Below are positions 23,143 to 34,642 of a stretch of DNA of 64,000 bases, in pieces. This DNA is from Rutstroemia sp. NJR-2017a BVV2. Its lineage: Eukaryota > Ascomycota > Leotiomycetes > Helotiales > Rutstroemiaceae. How positions within the stretch are numbered: the stretch's first letter is position 1; each line of letters begins with the position of its first letter. Below the pieces are notes generated by a model that made no database searches, was not told the origin of the DNA, and saw only the letters and a program-made list of their open reading frames with translations. A program made the position numbers and the translations under genes. The stretch is taken from positions 1,054,001-1,118,000 of the forward strand of contig NJPS01000076.1 of assembly GCA_002946415.1 (NCBI GenBank), given 5' to 3'.

Positions 23143-25228
23143 CTTCCTGGCGGAGAGTTCTAAGCGCATTGGTATCTTGTCTTGTCTACCAGACCATTAC
23201 TAACCTGTGCCCAATTGACCCTTCCTGGAACCAAACCCGGACTTCGGCGACCTACTTTTCTGGCCTTCGAATCCATGGATCATGATCAAGGTATGTATGT
23301 CCTCTTCTTCTTACAACTAAAATAGATGCGCCTTATCAGCCATCGCCAAAAAAACATCAAAATAAAGGCCTGGCTAGACTGGACGAATGGGCTGGTAACC
23401 TGTTCCTACATCCTTCCAGGTATCACAAAACAATCACCAAAAAAGCGAACATCGCCCCACCATATACTTTCCATCCTACTGGACCTTTGGCTTCTGGAGT
23501 TCGGAGTTTGCTTTTCCTTTCATAGCGGTAATCCACCCATTTTTGTTTGGTTGACGTTTTATAGGTTAGGTTCGAACGCAAAGACGAGCTGAGGCCGCTC
23601 GCTCTTCGGTGTAGGGCACATGAAGGGATGGAGTGGAAGGAATAGTGCATTGTTTCTCATGAAACAAACAAGTAAGTGTTCTACCTGTCCTCAACTCAAA
23701 ATCCGCCACAGAACTTTCGCTAATAGCCCCACACACTCCGTCTTGCTGTCGAGGAAGGCTGTCTCGGACTGGACTTCTCCTCCACCAGGCATCCCCCCTT
23801 CGGCGACAATCCCAGGATTTACCGGTTCCAGGAAAGGGTCAAATGGTCACAGGTTCTCTATTCAAGTTTCTCTCATGAACTTTACTTTACACAAGAGTTC
23901 CACGACACTGTTGCAGCGCGTTTTGGAAGTCAGCACAGTGCTCTTAAACTTCAACTCTTTTATTATCATTTACACCTTATCAAATCACCACTCATCATTC
24001 GCCTCTCACCTCTCACAACACTTGTCGATACTCGAGACTGGAGCTAGTGCGCTAGAAGTCAAGCCCAGATCTTTCAGCTCAATCACGACAAGTCAACACA
24101 CCTACCGCATCTTCGCTTTACATTACTTCCGTCAATTACGAGTCGAAATCAATGAAATCCACTGGCATCCCTGCTGCTCTCGAGACGACAAGCGGGCCTA
24201 CAACATGATTTCAGTACACGATACTTCGACCCTGACCTATCACCATTTGCATCTTTGTTTCAATCGTCACGTCAATTCACACGTCGATCTCATTTCTGCT
24301 GCTCTCTAAAAGACATGCAGACGTTTCGGCACGATTATCAGAAGATTTCATTCACAACTTTGGGTTCTGCTTCGGCTTCAGCTCTGACTTGAGTCTACCT
24401 CCACCTCACTTCAGCTGTCAAAGCTTTAACAGATTAAATCATTCGTTTGCGGTAGCTTCGGTATTTCTATTGCCTGAAGCGGCTGTTGTTCGACTTACAC
24501 TATTCATCTTCAATCTTTATCTTGGGGGGTAGAATAGGGGATTGGATGAGGATTGGGATAGGGGCAGGCTGGGATGAAAGAAGAGCGCCCCATTGCAGTG
24601 GATCAGGGCATGAGTGTATGTGCGTATGATCGAGGACCTGGGTTCTATGGATTGAATGTTGTGGTGCTGCTCGTGAGGAGATTTAACAGAATGGCTTGTC
24701 TTGTATCGTTCTTGGAATTATTTTGTAATTTACTGCTCGGTTTGTATCGTTGGATATTACCAACCGTGGATAGGGTAGTCGGTATTTAAACTATTCAAAC
24801 TGTCACCATTAATATTCCCATATGCTGCAGCTCCGCGAACAATGGTGACCAAGAACCAACTGCTTACATGGACATTCCAAGACTTCCCAGGCATCCAGAA
24901 AAGCACAAGTGGAGCTTTTGCGACCATCTATACGTAGCCCCGGGCCAAGGCAGTCATATTGTGTACTTGCTACTAAGTTAGGTAATCCGCAGACGGCGGC
25001 CGGGTCTGTCACTGATTGTTTTATTTTTTGAGTACATCGCATCAGCATAGCAAAACGCTGTGTTTGATTTCCATACCCACTCCTATATAAAAATGTGTTT
25101 CTCCCTACACTCCGCAATATCAATTCATCAAGACACCATCACAAACTCCAACAGCATTATTGAACATACACATCATATCAAAACCCAGCGACCCAATTCT
25201 AGAGCCCACACAACCAAGACAAATTAAC
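23143..25228. other. Intergenic region
   Basis: No gene I can support. A 229-codon open frame (23620-24309) starts at an ATG but looks like translated leader-type sequence rich in Ser, His and Thr, so I do not call it. A TATA-like element (tatataaaa, 25084-25092) lies about 140 bp upstream of the next ATG. Confidence 0.4.
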
Positions 25229-25534
25229 ATGCCACCTCAACCCTCCTCCTCCTCCTCCTCGACAAAGAAACCCCCAAAGCCCAAATCCTCGAAACCGAAG
25301 CTCCCAGTCCCGGGCTCGGATCCAGAGCCCGGATACGAGGGCGGTTCGGAACCTGAGAGGATCAATCTGCATCGCGTGATTGGGAAACGAGGAAATATGC
25401 GGCAGGTGTATGGGTTGCCGGAGGAAGCGGTTGCGGCGAAGGTGGTTGCTAGGAAGAAGGGGAAGGAGAAGGAGGGGAAAGGGGGTGGAAAGGGAGCGGA
25501 GGGGGGGCTGGGGAGGAAGGAGATGGGGAAGTAG
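25229..25534 (+). CDS. Small basic hypothetical protein
   Basis: A 101-residue intronless frame starting MPPQPSSSSSSTKKPPKP. The first 35 residues are Ser/Pro/Lys-rich and disordered. The middle holds a compact segment (RINLHRVIGKRGNMRQVYGL) and a Glu/Ala helix (PEEAVAAKVVARKKG). The tail is Lys/Gly-rich, so the overall charge is strongly positive. A nucleic-acid-binding or ribosome-associated role is possible but unproven. The ATG at 25229 is preferred because an upstream in-frame start adds only low-complexity residues. A TATA-like box lies about 140 bp upstream. Family unknown. Confidence 0.4.
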   Translation: MPPQPSSSSSSTKKPPKPKSSKPKLPVPGSDPEPGYEGGSEPERINLHRVIGKRGNMRQVYGLPEEAVAAKVVARKKGKEKEGKGGGKGAEGGLGRKEMGK

Positions 25535-25832
25535 ATGGAGGTCATGAATAGGCAGAGGTAGCTAAGTATTATGTCGCTTGTGAGCCTGGAGGTGTAATGA
25601 AATTATCGTAAGTAAGTACAGTACGATAGAGAAAGCCAGAAATAGCAGAAACAACTCCGACAAGCTCAAATTCGTCACTTGCGCACTCAAAGATTGCACG
25701 TAAAATAAAATGAAGTAGCAATTGAGTATCCCTAGAACTCCAAAGAACTATTATAAAAGATGCCTATCCAGCAGGCAATCCCATAACGCTTCCATTACCA
25801 TCACACATTTAAACAGAAATCTGAAACTAACT

Positions 25833-27675
25833 TTACACCTTCTCACCAGTTGGGTCCAGGTGTCTCAACGCTGATCCGACCAGATACAAGCTACCGGTAA
25901 CCAAACACTCCATAGCATGGTTTTGGTAACCAATCTTGGTGGCTAGATCAATTGCCGCGCCGTTGTTTGGTTCCAAAAGGATACTAGAATTGGGAGAAAT
26001 TCTTTGCCATTTTTGAGCATACTCGCGCATGGCGGAGATATCTCCGTCGGTGATTTTGCTGGCTGTGATATTGTTAGTAAGGGGGCCTTGTTTCTATTAC
26101 CATGCAAAGGAACTGAACTTACTATCATCCCAATCCGTGGTGAAGATAACATGCTTTACCTTGACTCTGTTTTTCTCCAAAGCCTTCGCAAGGCTTTCAA
26201 CGACCTTTCCTCCATCCTGCCTAGGATGACTGAAGATCAAAACCTTGGGATTCATGGGAAGCTCTGTATTCAGGAGCCTTTGTTTCAATTTCCTAAACAT
26301 GTACGCGAAGGGTGTCATGGTAGCCTCCTCGGATACGCTCTGAGCGAACCATTCTGCTGCCTTCGGCACTGTTACATGGTTGTTCGCACCATCCAAGAAC
26401 CAAGTATTCTGTCCCACTTCCAGTTTCTGGAAGCGGCCGGGCCAGAAGAAACGATCCAGACCACTAGAGATATCCTCCGAGGACAATGGAGGATATTTCT
26501 CGTTGCAGAGAGATGTGAGGTATGTATCGACAAGGGCAAGTGCTAGCGAGCATTGGAACCTCATGACGTCCTTCTTGAGAGCATGTGCGGTAATGGGAAG
26601 GCGATTGTCTTCACGAATGAAGTTCAAGGGGACAGACTTCTCATTTGCACGCGCCTCGAGAACTTTTTGGACTTCCAGATCTTGAGGAATGGAGAATGCT
26701 GGGGAATCCGTCTTCATCATCCCACCTGTATGCCAAGCGATGTCCTCAACGGAGGGGCCGTTAGGTTCGACGAGAGTGCTGTTGATCTGGCAGATACCCA
26801 CAGCTACAGGTTTAATGAAGTTTGTTGCGTCGCTTTCTCCTCCGCAATGAGTCTCCATGACTGCGATATCCACGTCTTCTGCCGAGAAGGCGTAGATGGC
26901 AACCAGTAAGCGTAATTGCATGTAATCCGGCATCATGTTTTCCGCAAAATTTGCAGATAGTTTCTCCCATACTTCAAAGAAATATCTGGCAAACTTCTCT
27001 TCTGAAATAGGCTTGGAGTGGATCTTGATCGGTTCCCGGAGGTTGGAAGAGTACGGATTCGTGTATAGACCAACCCTTTTCGAGATACCGGTTCTTGACG
27101 CATAAGTCGAAATGAACGATTTCACGAGGTGACATGTAGAAGCTTTCCCCTTGAGACCCCCAACATGAATAATGTCGAATGCGTTGCTCTGCCATTAGAA
27201 TTAGCGAAGAGAGCGATCTATCAATGCACCATTACTTACATTGTACCCTAGAGCCTCGAGCCACTCAGTCATAGCCTTTGAACTTGGTCGAAGTGCATCT
27301 GCTTCTGATGTACTCCAATCACTTGTTGTCGCCTCCGCTCCAGGTTCCTCGCCATCACCGGCCACACATGTCGACTTTCGGAATAGCTGCGAAGCTCTGC
27401 TACGCTTGGTGCTCTTCGCACCAGTATTCCGAGATTCAAGCAGTGTAACTGCGTTCTATATACAGGTTAGAGAATGTTAATTCGTGAATATCAAAAATAC
27501 TCACTCTGTATGATTTCTCCATGTTGCTTGCGAAATATCGTTTGGAGCTGTAAAAGGTCCTCAACTTGATAGAAGATAACTTGGGGTTCAAATGAGAGTA
27601 AAATTGTTGGAGATTCTGGCGGATGGTCGACCATGACGTCCGGAGGGCTTTGTTGGCGTCGACCGCATCTGACAT
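25833..27675 (-). CDS. Divergent folylpolyglutamate synthase-like protein
   Basis: Four minus-strand exons: 27675-27505, 27455-27240, 27188-26123 and 26062-25833. This gives 560 residues, or 509 if translation starts at the ATG at 27522 (MEKSYRNAVTLLE), where family similarity begins. The extra 51 residues are basic and could be a mitochondrial presequence. The order of motifs follows fungal FPGS: EWLEALGYN, FDIIHVGG, VGLYTNP, FARYFFEVWEKL, IAWH, a LDGA motif, and a VTGSLYLVG end. However, key signatures are changed. The P-loop reads GGLKGKAS instead of GTKGKG(S/T), IAWHTGGMMK replaces IAWHKAGIFK, ETHCGGESDATN replaces the VGxGGxYDATN type, and LDGANN replaces LDGAHT. The frame and splicing are intact, so it looks maintained, perhaps with a non-canonical role. 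It is unlikely to be the housekeeping enzyme. Confidence 0.75.
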
Positions 27676-28411
27676 CCATAGAAGAGAATATGCCAATGAG
27701 GAGCCATGGCCGTGGCGTTTGACATGTTTTAAATCTGCGTAGACCGTAGATTGTACATACAAGGCCTCAGAAATGGTGAGGCGAAGTGTATTGCGACTGT
27801 CTTCACTGATGTGTTTGTTGGTCGCAGGATTGTTGGCGGCTAAAGTGGCCGACGTCGACAGTGGTGCACCGTGACTGTAATATTCATAAAAGATATTACA
27901 GCCAGGACACTATCAAGATTGAGGGTTCTTCTTCGAAGGTGCTTTTAAGGAGTTCCAAATTCCGAGCACGCACCTACACTTGAGGGTGTATTGGATGTAG
28001 TTCTCGGAAAGCTTTTGTAAATTCAGAATTGGGAATACGAAGGATTCTTGAGGTTGAAGATCGGGCCAACGAGGGTCGTTGCACAGGCCAACAACCCCAC
28101 ACAGCGCCTAAAGTACGCTGCAAAGCCCTGCATTTTAGAGTCTTATAGTGCCTGTAGGAGCGCCCTACAGCCCTACAACTTTAGCCTTATGGCGCTTCAA
28201 CAATATGAGCGACATGCACGGGTAAAGCGGCATATCATAGCTCATGGAGGCGGAATCAAATGGATCAAGTCAAGCAAACCGGATATGCAAGGGATACTAA
28301 TCCTTGTTATTACTATGCTACGTACAAAAAACCATCTTAGCTCAAGCCATTCACGTACTGTGTCCAAATAGGGACAGGACATATGAGCCGTCCAATATCT
28401 AGCGAAAACTT
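27676..28411. other. Intergenic region
   Basis: Promoter side of the folylpolyglutamate synthase-like gene (left) and 3' side of the small secreted protein gene (right). No further gene seen. Confidence 0.45.
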
Positions 28412-28809
28412 CTAAGGGGGTGTGGATTCAGTCACCCCAACTCCAAGGTCCTTGCCAGCGTCCTGGCCAAGGTTCTTGGCAAGGCCACCCAACGTATCGT
28501 TTCCATCGCCGGTTAGGTTGATGGGGATCGTATTGCCCTTCTATAGAAATCATCAGCTACAGAATATCATGGGTAGGACTGCATCGATTGGGGTTACGAA
28601 CGATTGAATTCCCATTTGCCAGTGCAATATCCCCCAGATGCAGGTTCGCAAGCTCGGCAGAGCGTTTGGCGTGGTTGAGGTCCTGATATGAGACGTTAGA
28701 TGTTATCTTCCAGATGAGATGAATGATGGATGGTTACAGAAACTGGCGCGGCTGCAACGAGGTGTGTTACCAACGACATCACTAGAATAGGGACGGCAAT
28801 GAGCTTCAT
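28412..28809 (-). CDS. Small secreted protein (spliced, cysteine-free)
   Basis: Three minus-strand exons: 28809-28738, 28682-28602 and 28540-28412. All joins are phase 0, giving 93 residues. The N-terminus MKLIAVPILVMSLVTHLVAA is a textbook signal peptide with a likely cut after AAA or APV. The mature part has a KR dibasic site (NHAKRSAE) that a Kex2-type protease could cut, two N-glycosylation sequons (NLT, NDT), and a Gly/Leu/Asp-rich repeat-like tail (LGGLAKNLGQDAGKDLG). There is no cysteine in the mature chain. Donors gtaacc and gttcgt are less common but valid GT sites. Each intron read-through would hit a stop or frameshift, so the spliced model is preferred. The family is unknown; a secreted surface or effector-like protein is an inference. 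Confidence 0.6.
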
Positions 28810-29691
28810 GATTGTGTAGGTTGCACTGCTAATTTGCTGGAGGACAGTTGAAGCAGAACACTGAATCAATTCAACCAAGACGCAGAGCGCTGAAGATAAC
28901 TTATAGTCTGCCCAAGAATGGATTTACATACTAGAATTAAGTATGACGCGCCATAAATTCCTTCTGTGCTTGCTGGTTGATTGTCTCACCTAATTTTGAC
29001 AGTCAAGCAAGGTTACATACAGGAATGCAATAGAGGGATAAGTATCAATCTATCGATACCGCGCAAGGGACATTGATCACTCACTAATAGTGAGGCTACT
29101 AGCAATATTATGATGTTAGAGATCAAGGAGTAGATGCATAGGAATATTGAGGTCTGATGAGAGTTTAACGACTTGGACGCTTGGTGGTTGTGAACCATTC
29201 CAATTCGAAACCAACAACGTCGCCAGGTTGAAATATGCATGAAACAACGAAGATCGCATGCTAGATTGGGAATACTTCAAAGGCGTTGTTGAGTGTGGTG
29301 GCAACATTCCTGTTTGGAAGCCTAACTAGCTCCATGAAACCGCAATACATGTTCACTGACAGCGAACAAAATTTATGACAGCGATGGCAATGGACAAGAC
29401 ATAGAATGTAAGTGAATAAAGAGGACATAGTCCGCTCCTCAAGAATATATACACTCTTGACTGGCCACAGTATATCTTGGGTTCGCTAACACCGTCGACA
29501 TGGAAAATCCGCACTGACACCGAAACCCTTATTGGCTTGAAGACTGAGGTTGTGTTCCTCAAATGCAAGCAACTTCAAGCAACTTTCCTTCATAAACGCC
29601 ATCGCATTCGAAGGAGAGAAGAATATCGAGATATACCGGTTTTCCATCTCCAGTCTCAGCAGCAAGAGTTCTCGACGTCTACTAACAAAAC
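28810..29691. other. Intergenic region
   Basis: No gene recognised. It is AT-rich with short frames on both strands. Confidence 0.45.
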
Positions 29692-30342
29692 TCAAGAACC
29701 ATTTTCATCGCCCGGGCCAACCTCTTTCGTCTCGCTTTTGATATCATTCTTCTCTTTCTTAATCTCGTCTAACAATTCCCGTCCAGCTTGTTCCCGATGA
29801 TAATCTACGAGCATTTCGTACGTTTGTGCCTCCGATGCAGCTCTGATATGTGCCTCTTCCTTGCTTTCGCCCATCTCCAGCCTGTACTTGAAACGATCTG
29901 CATAGATTTGCTCGCTCATAGTTAACGGTTGCTGTGGTAGAAGCTCGTTACTAGACGTCGTTTGTGCAGGGCTTAATTCGAAACTCCGGTCTGGATCCTC
30001 AAGACTTGTCTTTGGTGCAGGGCCTAGTTCGAAACCCTGGGCTTGAATCATGCCTCGAGCTTCTTCGATCAGGTTTAGAATTGCGCGACATGTATGTAAT
30101 GCGTTTGTGCCCTTGGAGCTGATGGCTATCTCTGCGTAGCATTCGGCTTCAAGGTCCTCGAGGGGTACACTATTCAGTTTCGCCTGCTCAAATCTCTTTT
30201 GCGCCTCCTGATGGATTCTCTCGAAGCGTTTGGTCGTCCTTGCAACGCCTGAAAGCATCAGCATGATACTTGCATCTGAGCCTCCAAAGGTGCAAAGAAC
30301 CTTACCACCATTGGTAGATCCCTTAGGTCTTCCTCTTGGCAT
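29692..30342 (-). CDS. AT-hook-like hypothetical protein
   Basis: A 216-residue intronless protein. It opens with MPRGRPKGSTN, which contains the GRP core of an AT-hook (minor-groove DNA contact). Residues 35-100 are predicted helical (TTKRFERIHQEAQKRFEQ, LEDLEAECYAEIAI). A Ser/Pro/Gln-rich linker follows, then a second charged helical part (EQIYADRFKYRLEMG and REQAGRELLDEIKKEKND). Charged coiled-coil character plus an AT-hook suggests a nuclear, DNA-associated protein. No named family is recognised. Composition is normal for a real gene, and the frame has no interruptions. Confidence 0.6.
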   Translation of the reverse strand: MPRGRPKGSTNGGKVLCTFGGSDASIMLMLSGVARTTKRFERIHQEAQKRFEQAKLNSVPLEDLEAECYAEIAISSKGTNALHTCRAILNLIEEARGMIQAQGFELGPAPKTSLEDPDRSFELSPAQTTSSNELLPQQPLTMSEQIYADRFKYRLEMGESKEEAHIRAASEAQTYEMLVDYHREQAGRELLDEIKKEKNDIKSETKEVGPGDENGS

Positions 30343-31898
30343 TTTGGAAGTTAGTTATGCTGATCAACAGATGAAATGCAATGGAATACGGATGCTGAAA
30401 TTGAGATGTTGTCGCGTGCGTTTTCAGTTCTCTGGAAAATGGGTTTTGACAGCTGTGCTCTGAATGAAGAAGCCGCGACTTTGGTAGCGACTGCGGTTTG
30501 CATGAGCCGAGCATACGCTCAGAGATATTCCGGTGATTCGGCGAATAATTGGTCGTTCGGGAAACTGATCCACGAGGGGTTGATATTTGTTCGTGTGGTT
30601 TTGGTTGTCTAGTAACAACATCTTAAAAGCCATTGATGGAGAGAAATATAAAAAGTAGATATCTGGAAAGCTCTTATCTCTCGAGAAGAGCTTTTGGCGC
30701 TATCAACGATGTGAATCATACCAGTGAATATCCGCTATCTTATGTGGCTAAAGCTCACTCATAATTCACTTCATCTTGAATTACGCCAGTGAGATATCTG
30801 TAGACCACAAGGAACATAGGGAACATACCGCAAAGGTGAAATAAATAGCTCGAAGAAACTTAATATTCCAAGCGAGCATTCTATTTATAAGTGCTCTGCA
30901 GGATTAGATAGGAATGCTCATATATAGGCAGAAATTTGGTTAGAATGTCATCCCCCTCAATACAGAGTGAACTTTCACAAACACTCCAGACATGAACAAA
31001 CGATGGTCCGCAAGGACAAGCCCGTGGAGTTCCTTTCGAGACGCTGCTCATGACTGGGGAAGTATCTCCTACTCAAAGCACAAGACTTCGAATTTCTGGA
31101 AAGTCAGCTCTCGAAGGAGATTAGAAAACGAGTTCTTGTTACTTTCGAGTCTGTCAGTGTTTGAAAACTCAACTGACAGTTATGTAGAGGCCAGAGCCTC
31201 AAGAAAACCCTATGACGGCCAAGCTCAGAATGGACTTGGGCTGCGCGGTAGTATCGAAACAGTATTCGAGCCATCATACACGCAGAGAATACATCCAGCC
31301 TCCATCGCCCAGCGGTCTGATAATGACGGCCATTATGGGAGTGGTTTCAGCAAAGCTGCGGTGAAGCCAATCATCAGTCTCAAGTGATTCATCTAGATTC
31401 TGACATCGGTTGTGTCAACGGTCGACCGAAATAACAGCGTCCAGTTCCCTTCTGTTGACATTGCAATGGATACAGAGCTCTGATAACCTAGGGATAGGAA
31501 AAGCTGAGTCACGTCTAACGGCAACATTTGACGTTGCATCTCGTGTGGTGCACCGCGGTCCGCGGCACACTTCCACTGTGCAATGCCTCCATCAAGCGCC
31601 GAGACCACAGCAGCTTCTTGGAATTTTCTTGTCTGCCGCCCACAGCGTGTTGAAGTTCTTGCGGAACACTGGACGGATAAACCGCAAAACTGCATCGTAG
31701 CTTATCTACAGTACCAACTCACCAAACTTCTCCATCCACGGGTTAGCCCCACCCCTCGTGAACCCCACCTCAAATCTTTAATGCCATCTTTTATAAACAC
31801 AAATAAGCAACCCGAGCTCAACAAATCAGGCATCAAGCTCAATGGACTGGTAAGAGACTTTCAAACCCACTCATCATCTATCATCATTCTAACGCATT
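30343..31898. other. Intergenic region with one weak open frame
   Basis: One ATG-initiated frame (30992-31387, 131 codons) has a TATA-like box (tatatagg) about 70 bp upstream and a mixed composition without motifs. It could be a small lineage-specific gene, but I see nothing to prove it. No other gene is evident. Confidence 0.4.
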
Positions 31899-31970
31899 CA
31901 ACAGCTGGCGCAACGGTAGCGCGTTCGACTCCAGATCGAAAGGTTATCCGTTCAAATCGGGTGTGGTTCA
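31899..31970 (+). tRNA. tRNA-Trp (CCA)-like gene with imperfect acceptor stem
   Basis: A 72-nt cloverleaf can be drawn. The D-arm is GCGC-AACGGTA-GCGC, the anticodon arm is TTCGA-CTCCAGA-TCGAA with anticodon CCA, the variable loop is AGGTT, and the T-arm is ATCCG-TTCAAAT-CGGGT. The A box (tggcgcaacgg) and B box (gttcaaatc) for Pol III are present. A T-run at 31993-31999 could be the terminator. The 7-bp acceptor stem (CAACAGC with GTGGTTC) pairs at only about five positions, with a C-C mismatch at the end pair, so it may be a tRNA-derived pseudogene. There is no intron in the anticodon loop. Confidence 0.55.
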
Positions 31971-32422
31971 ATACCTCATGTGCGAGTTTGAATTTTTTTG
32001 GCAACTTTTTACAGGTTAAAGATACATGAAAAGGAAGCACTTCCTTTTTTTCGTGAGGATGGCAAAGACTTTATCCGATAGAAGCGGATTTTCTCAGCAC
32101 TGGCTAACCAGAATATCTTTAGGTTTATGAGCTTGGTACAGTATATAGATATATCAGCTTCCCCTTCCGATACCGAGATCGATTTGACCGAGAATACTTT
32201 CATTTGTTGCAAAAAATAAGGGTTGTGAATTACGTCTTGCTTTGACCGGATATAAAAGTATCACCGAAGCACAGCACTTGGGTCCAGCGGAGTCAAATCA
32301 ACTGCCGAAACCAGTGCCACAAATTGCAAACAGCACGACATCATTGCTCAAATCCAATATATACATTCATACTGCCATCTTCTTCCTTCAATTTCTCTTT
32401 CCTCCTCATCCGAACTGTAGAT
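31971..32422. other. Intergenic region and promoter of the CoA-transferase
   Basis: It contains the tRNA-side T-run and a TATA-like box (tataaaag, 32251-32258) about 170 bp before the CoA-transferase ATG. No gene. Confidence 0.5.
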
Positions 32423-34642
32423 ATGTCTTTCATCCGTCGCACAATCACCCTCAGCACCCGACTACCCAGTATTCGGGTGTCGTCATCCATCAAATATATT
32501 CCCCGATTACGAGACATCCGACATTTCCAGACATCCCGGACACTTCTCGAAGCGCCGCGGAATCCATACAAGGACGAAGAGTCGCCGGCGCCGAAGGTTA
32601 TTAGAGGTCAGAGTAAGGTGTATAAGAATGCCGATGAAGCGGTTGCGGATGTGAAGAGCGGGTCTACGATTTTGAGTGCGGGATTTGGATTGTGCGGAAC
32701 AGCTGGTGTGTATTTCCCAAACTGGCCAATTGGTCTTACGCTTCGAGTCGGTGCTGAGAGGATGTGCTAGAAACATTAATTGCGGCGTTGGAACGACGAG
32801 GAGTAGAAGATCTACATTCGCTAACCGCAGTATCGAATAACGCGGGAGCCTCGATACCCGGTGGACTATCGGCATTGACTCAATCTGGGCAGGTAAACAG
32901 GTTAATCCTAAGTTTCATTGGAAGCAATAAAATTCTAGAAAAGAAGTATCTAGAGGGGAAGATTGCTATCGAGTTATGTCCGCAAGGAACGATTGCAGAG
33001 AGGTTACGAGCAGGTGGGGCTGGTATTCCGGCATTTTATACGCCAACGGGTGTTAGTAAGTACTATCTAGATTATTCATTTCACGCAGAAAGGAGTATTG
33101 ATGGTTATGATAGGCACTTTATTACAGACGGGAGGTATTCCAACGAGGTTGGGCCCCCCAGATGAAGGATCCAAGGAGAACAAGGTCCTTGAAAAGGGAC
33201 AAGTTCGAGAAACCCGGGAGTTTGACGGCAAGACATACTCTATGGAGAAAGCCATCAAGGGAGACGTGGCAATTCTGAGAGCATGGAAAGTGGATGAAGC
33301 AGGCAACTGCCAGTTCAGGTACGTCTAGGTAATTATCACTCATAAGAGAAGTTGTATTGACAAAATTCCAGATACACCACCAGAACATTCGGTCCAATCA
33401 TGGCCAAAGCTGCAAAGGTTGCCATAGTAGAAGCCGAGAACATCGTACCAATTGGTTCGATAGCTCCCGCCGATATCCATCTTCCAGGTATCTATATCGA
33501 TCGCATTGTTCCAGCAACTGTAGAGAAGAAGCTGGAATTGAAGACCACCCGTCGACCGGAAGGTCAGAAAGGAGACGCATCAAGCAAGTCAGACGCAAAC
33601 GAACGAAGAGATAGAATCGCCCGACGAACAGCGAAGGAGTTGAAGAATGGTTACTATGTCAATCTTGGTGTTGGTAGGTTTGGTTCCTTTAGTCGCATGA
33701 ATATCTGACGGCTAACATGTGTAGGATTGCCAACTCTTGCGCCTTCTTTCCTCTCACCCGAGACGAAGGTGTGGATTCAGTCAGAGAACGGAATCTTAGG
33801 AATGGTACGAAGGATTATTGCCAAGTCTTGTGACAGCGAAGCTAACTCTAACCAGGGACCCTATCCAACAGAAGACGAGGTCGACCCGTACATAGCCCCT
33901 TTTACCCATTACCGAAAATACGCTAACAATCAGCTAGTGATATTATCAACGCCGGCAAGGAAACGGTGACACTCGTTCCAGGTGCCTCAACATTCGACAG
34001 TGCCGAATCATTCGCCATGATCCGTGGTGGCCACATCGATGTTTCCGTCCTCGGAGTTTGTGCCCCTTTCACGCTTCCTCTCCACCGCATTGACTAACAT
34101 CTGGACAGGCTCTCCAAGTAGGCGCAAACGGTGATCTAGCCAACTACATGATTCCAGGCAAGGTAAGCCACCTCCCTTTCCCTCAAGCCCCTTCTCACCG
34201 CCCCGCACAAGCTCACACAAAAATAGATCTTCAAAGGCATGGGCGGCGCCATGGACCTCGTGTCCAACCCCGACGAGACCAAGATCGTCGTAGCCACCGA
34301 ACACGTCGCCAAAGACGGCAGCCCCAAGATCGTGCAGAACTGCAGTTTGCCCCTGACAGGTGCGAAGGTTGTGAGCACGATCATCACTGATTTGGTGAGT
34401 CTTTCATTTCCGCTTCGTCATTCTTTGCCCGGCCAGTATGTGATGCGCGGCTGTGTGGTTAGGAATGGAGCGGTGAAGAAAAGTATGTACTGATACGAAT
34501 TATCTAGTGTGTATTCGAAGTCGATAGAGCGAATGGAGGTTTGACGCTCACGGAGCTTGCGCCTGGTGTGGAGATCGAGGAGGTCCAGAAGAAGACGGAT
34601 GCTGAATTCAAGGTTGCGGATGAGGTTAGAAGTATGGAGTAG
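32423..34642 (+). CDS. Succinyl-CoA:3-ketoacid CoA-transferase, mitochondrial
   Basis: Ten exons: 32423-32705, 32771-33055, 33114-33318, 33372-33673, 33725-33804, 33856-33887, 33938-34055, 34109-34162, 34227-34394 and 34508-34642. They give 553 residues in one frame. The first 40 residues are Arg/Ser/Thr-rich with almost no acids, a mitochondrial presequence. The CoA-transferase family I alpha part shows [22 protein letters not shown] and [20 protein letters not shown]. The beta part shows [11 protein letters not shown] and [13 protein letters not shown], whose Glu is the covalent-CoA active-site residue in the family. The end contains [19 protein letters not shown]. The enzyme moves CoA from succinyl-CoA to acetoacetate or related acids in the matrix. 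Several joins were fixed by restoring known family sequence. Confidence 0.92.

Noticed and set aside
23620..24309. 229-codon ATG-initiated open frame on +
   Set aside because: Composition is Ser/His/Thr-rich like translated leader DNA, with no motif, no splice partner and no domain pattern.
27676..27762. Further N-terminal extension of the folylpolyglutamate synthase-like gene
   Set aside because: The extension begins at TTG, not ATG; the first in-frame ATG is at 27675.
30992..31387. 131-codon frame with an upstream TATA-like box
   Set aside because: No motif and no conservation evidence; left as a possible small gene in the gap description, not as a CDS.
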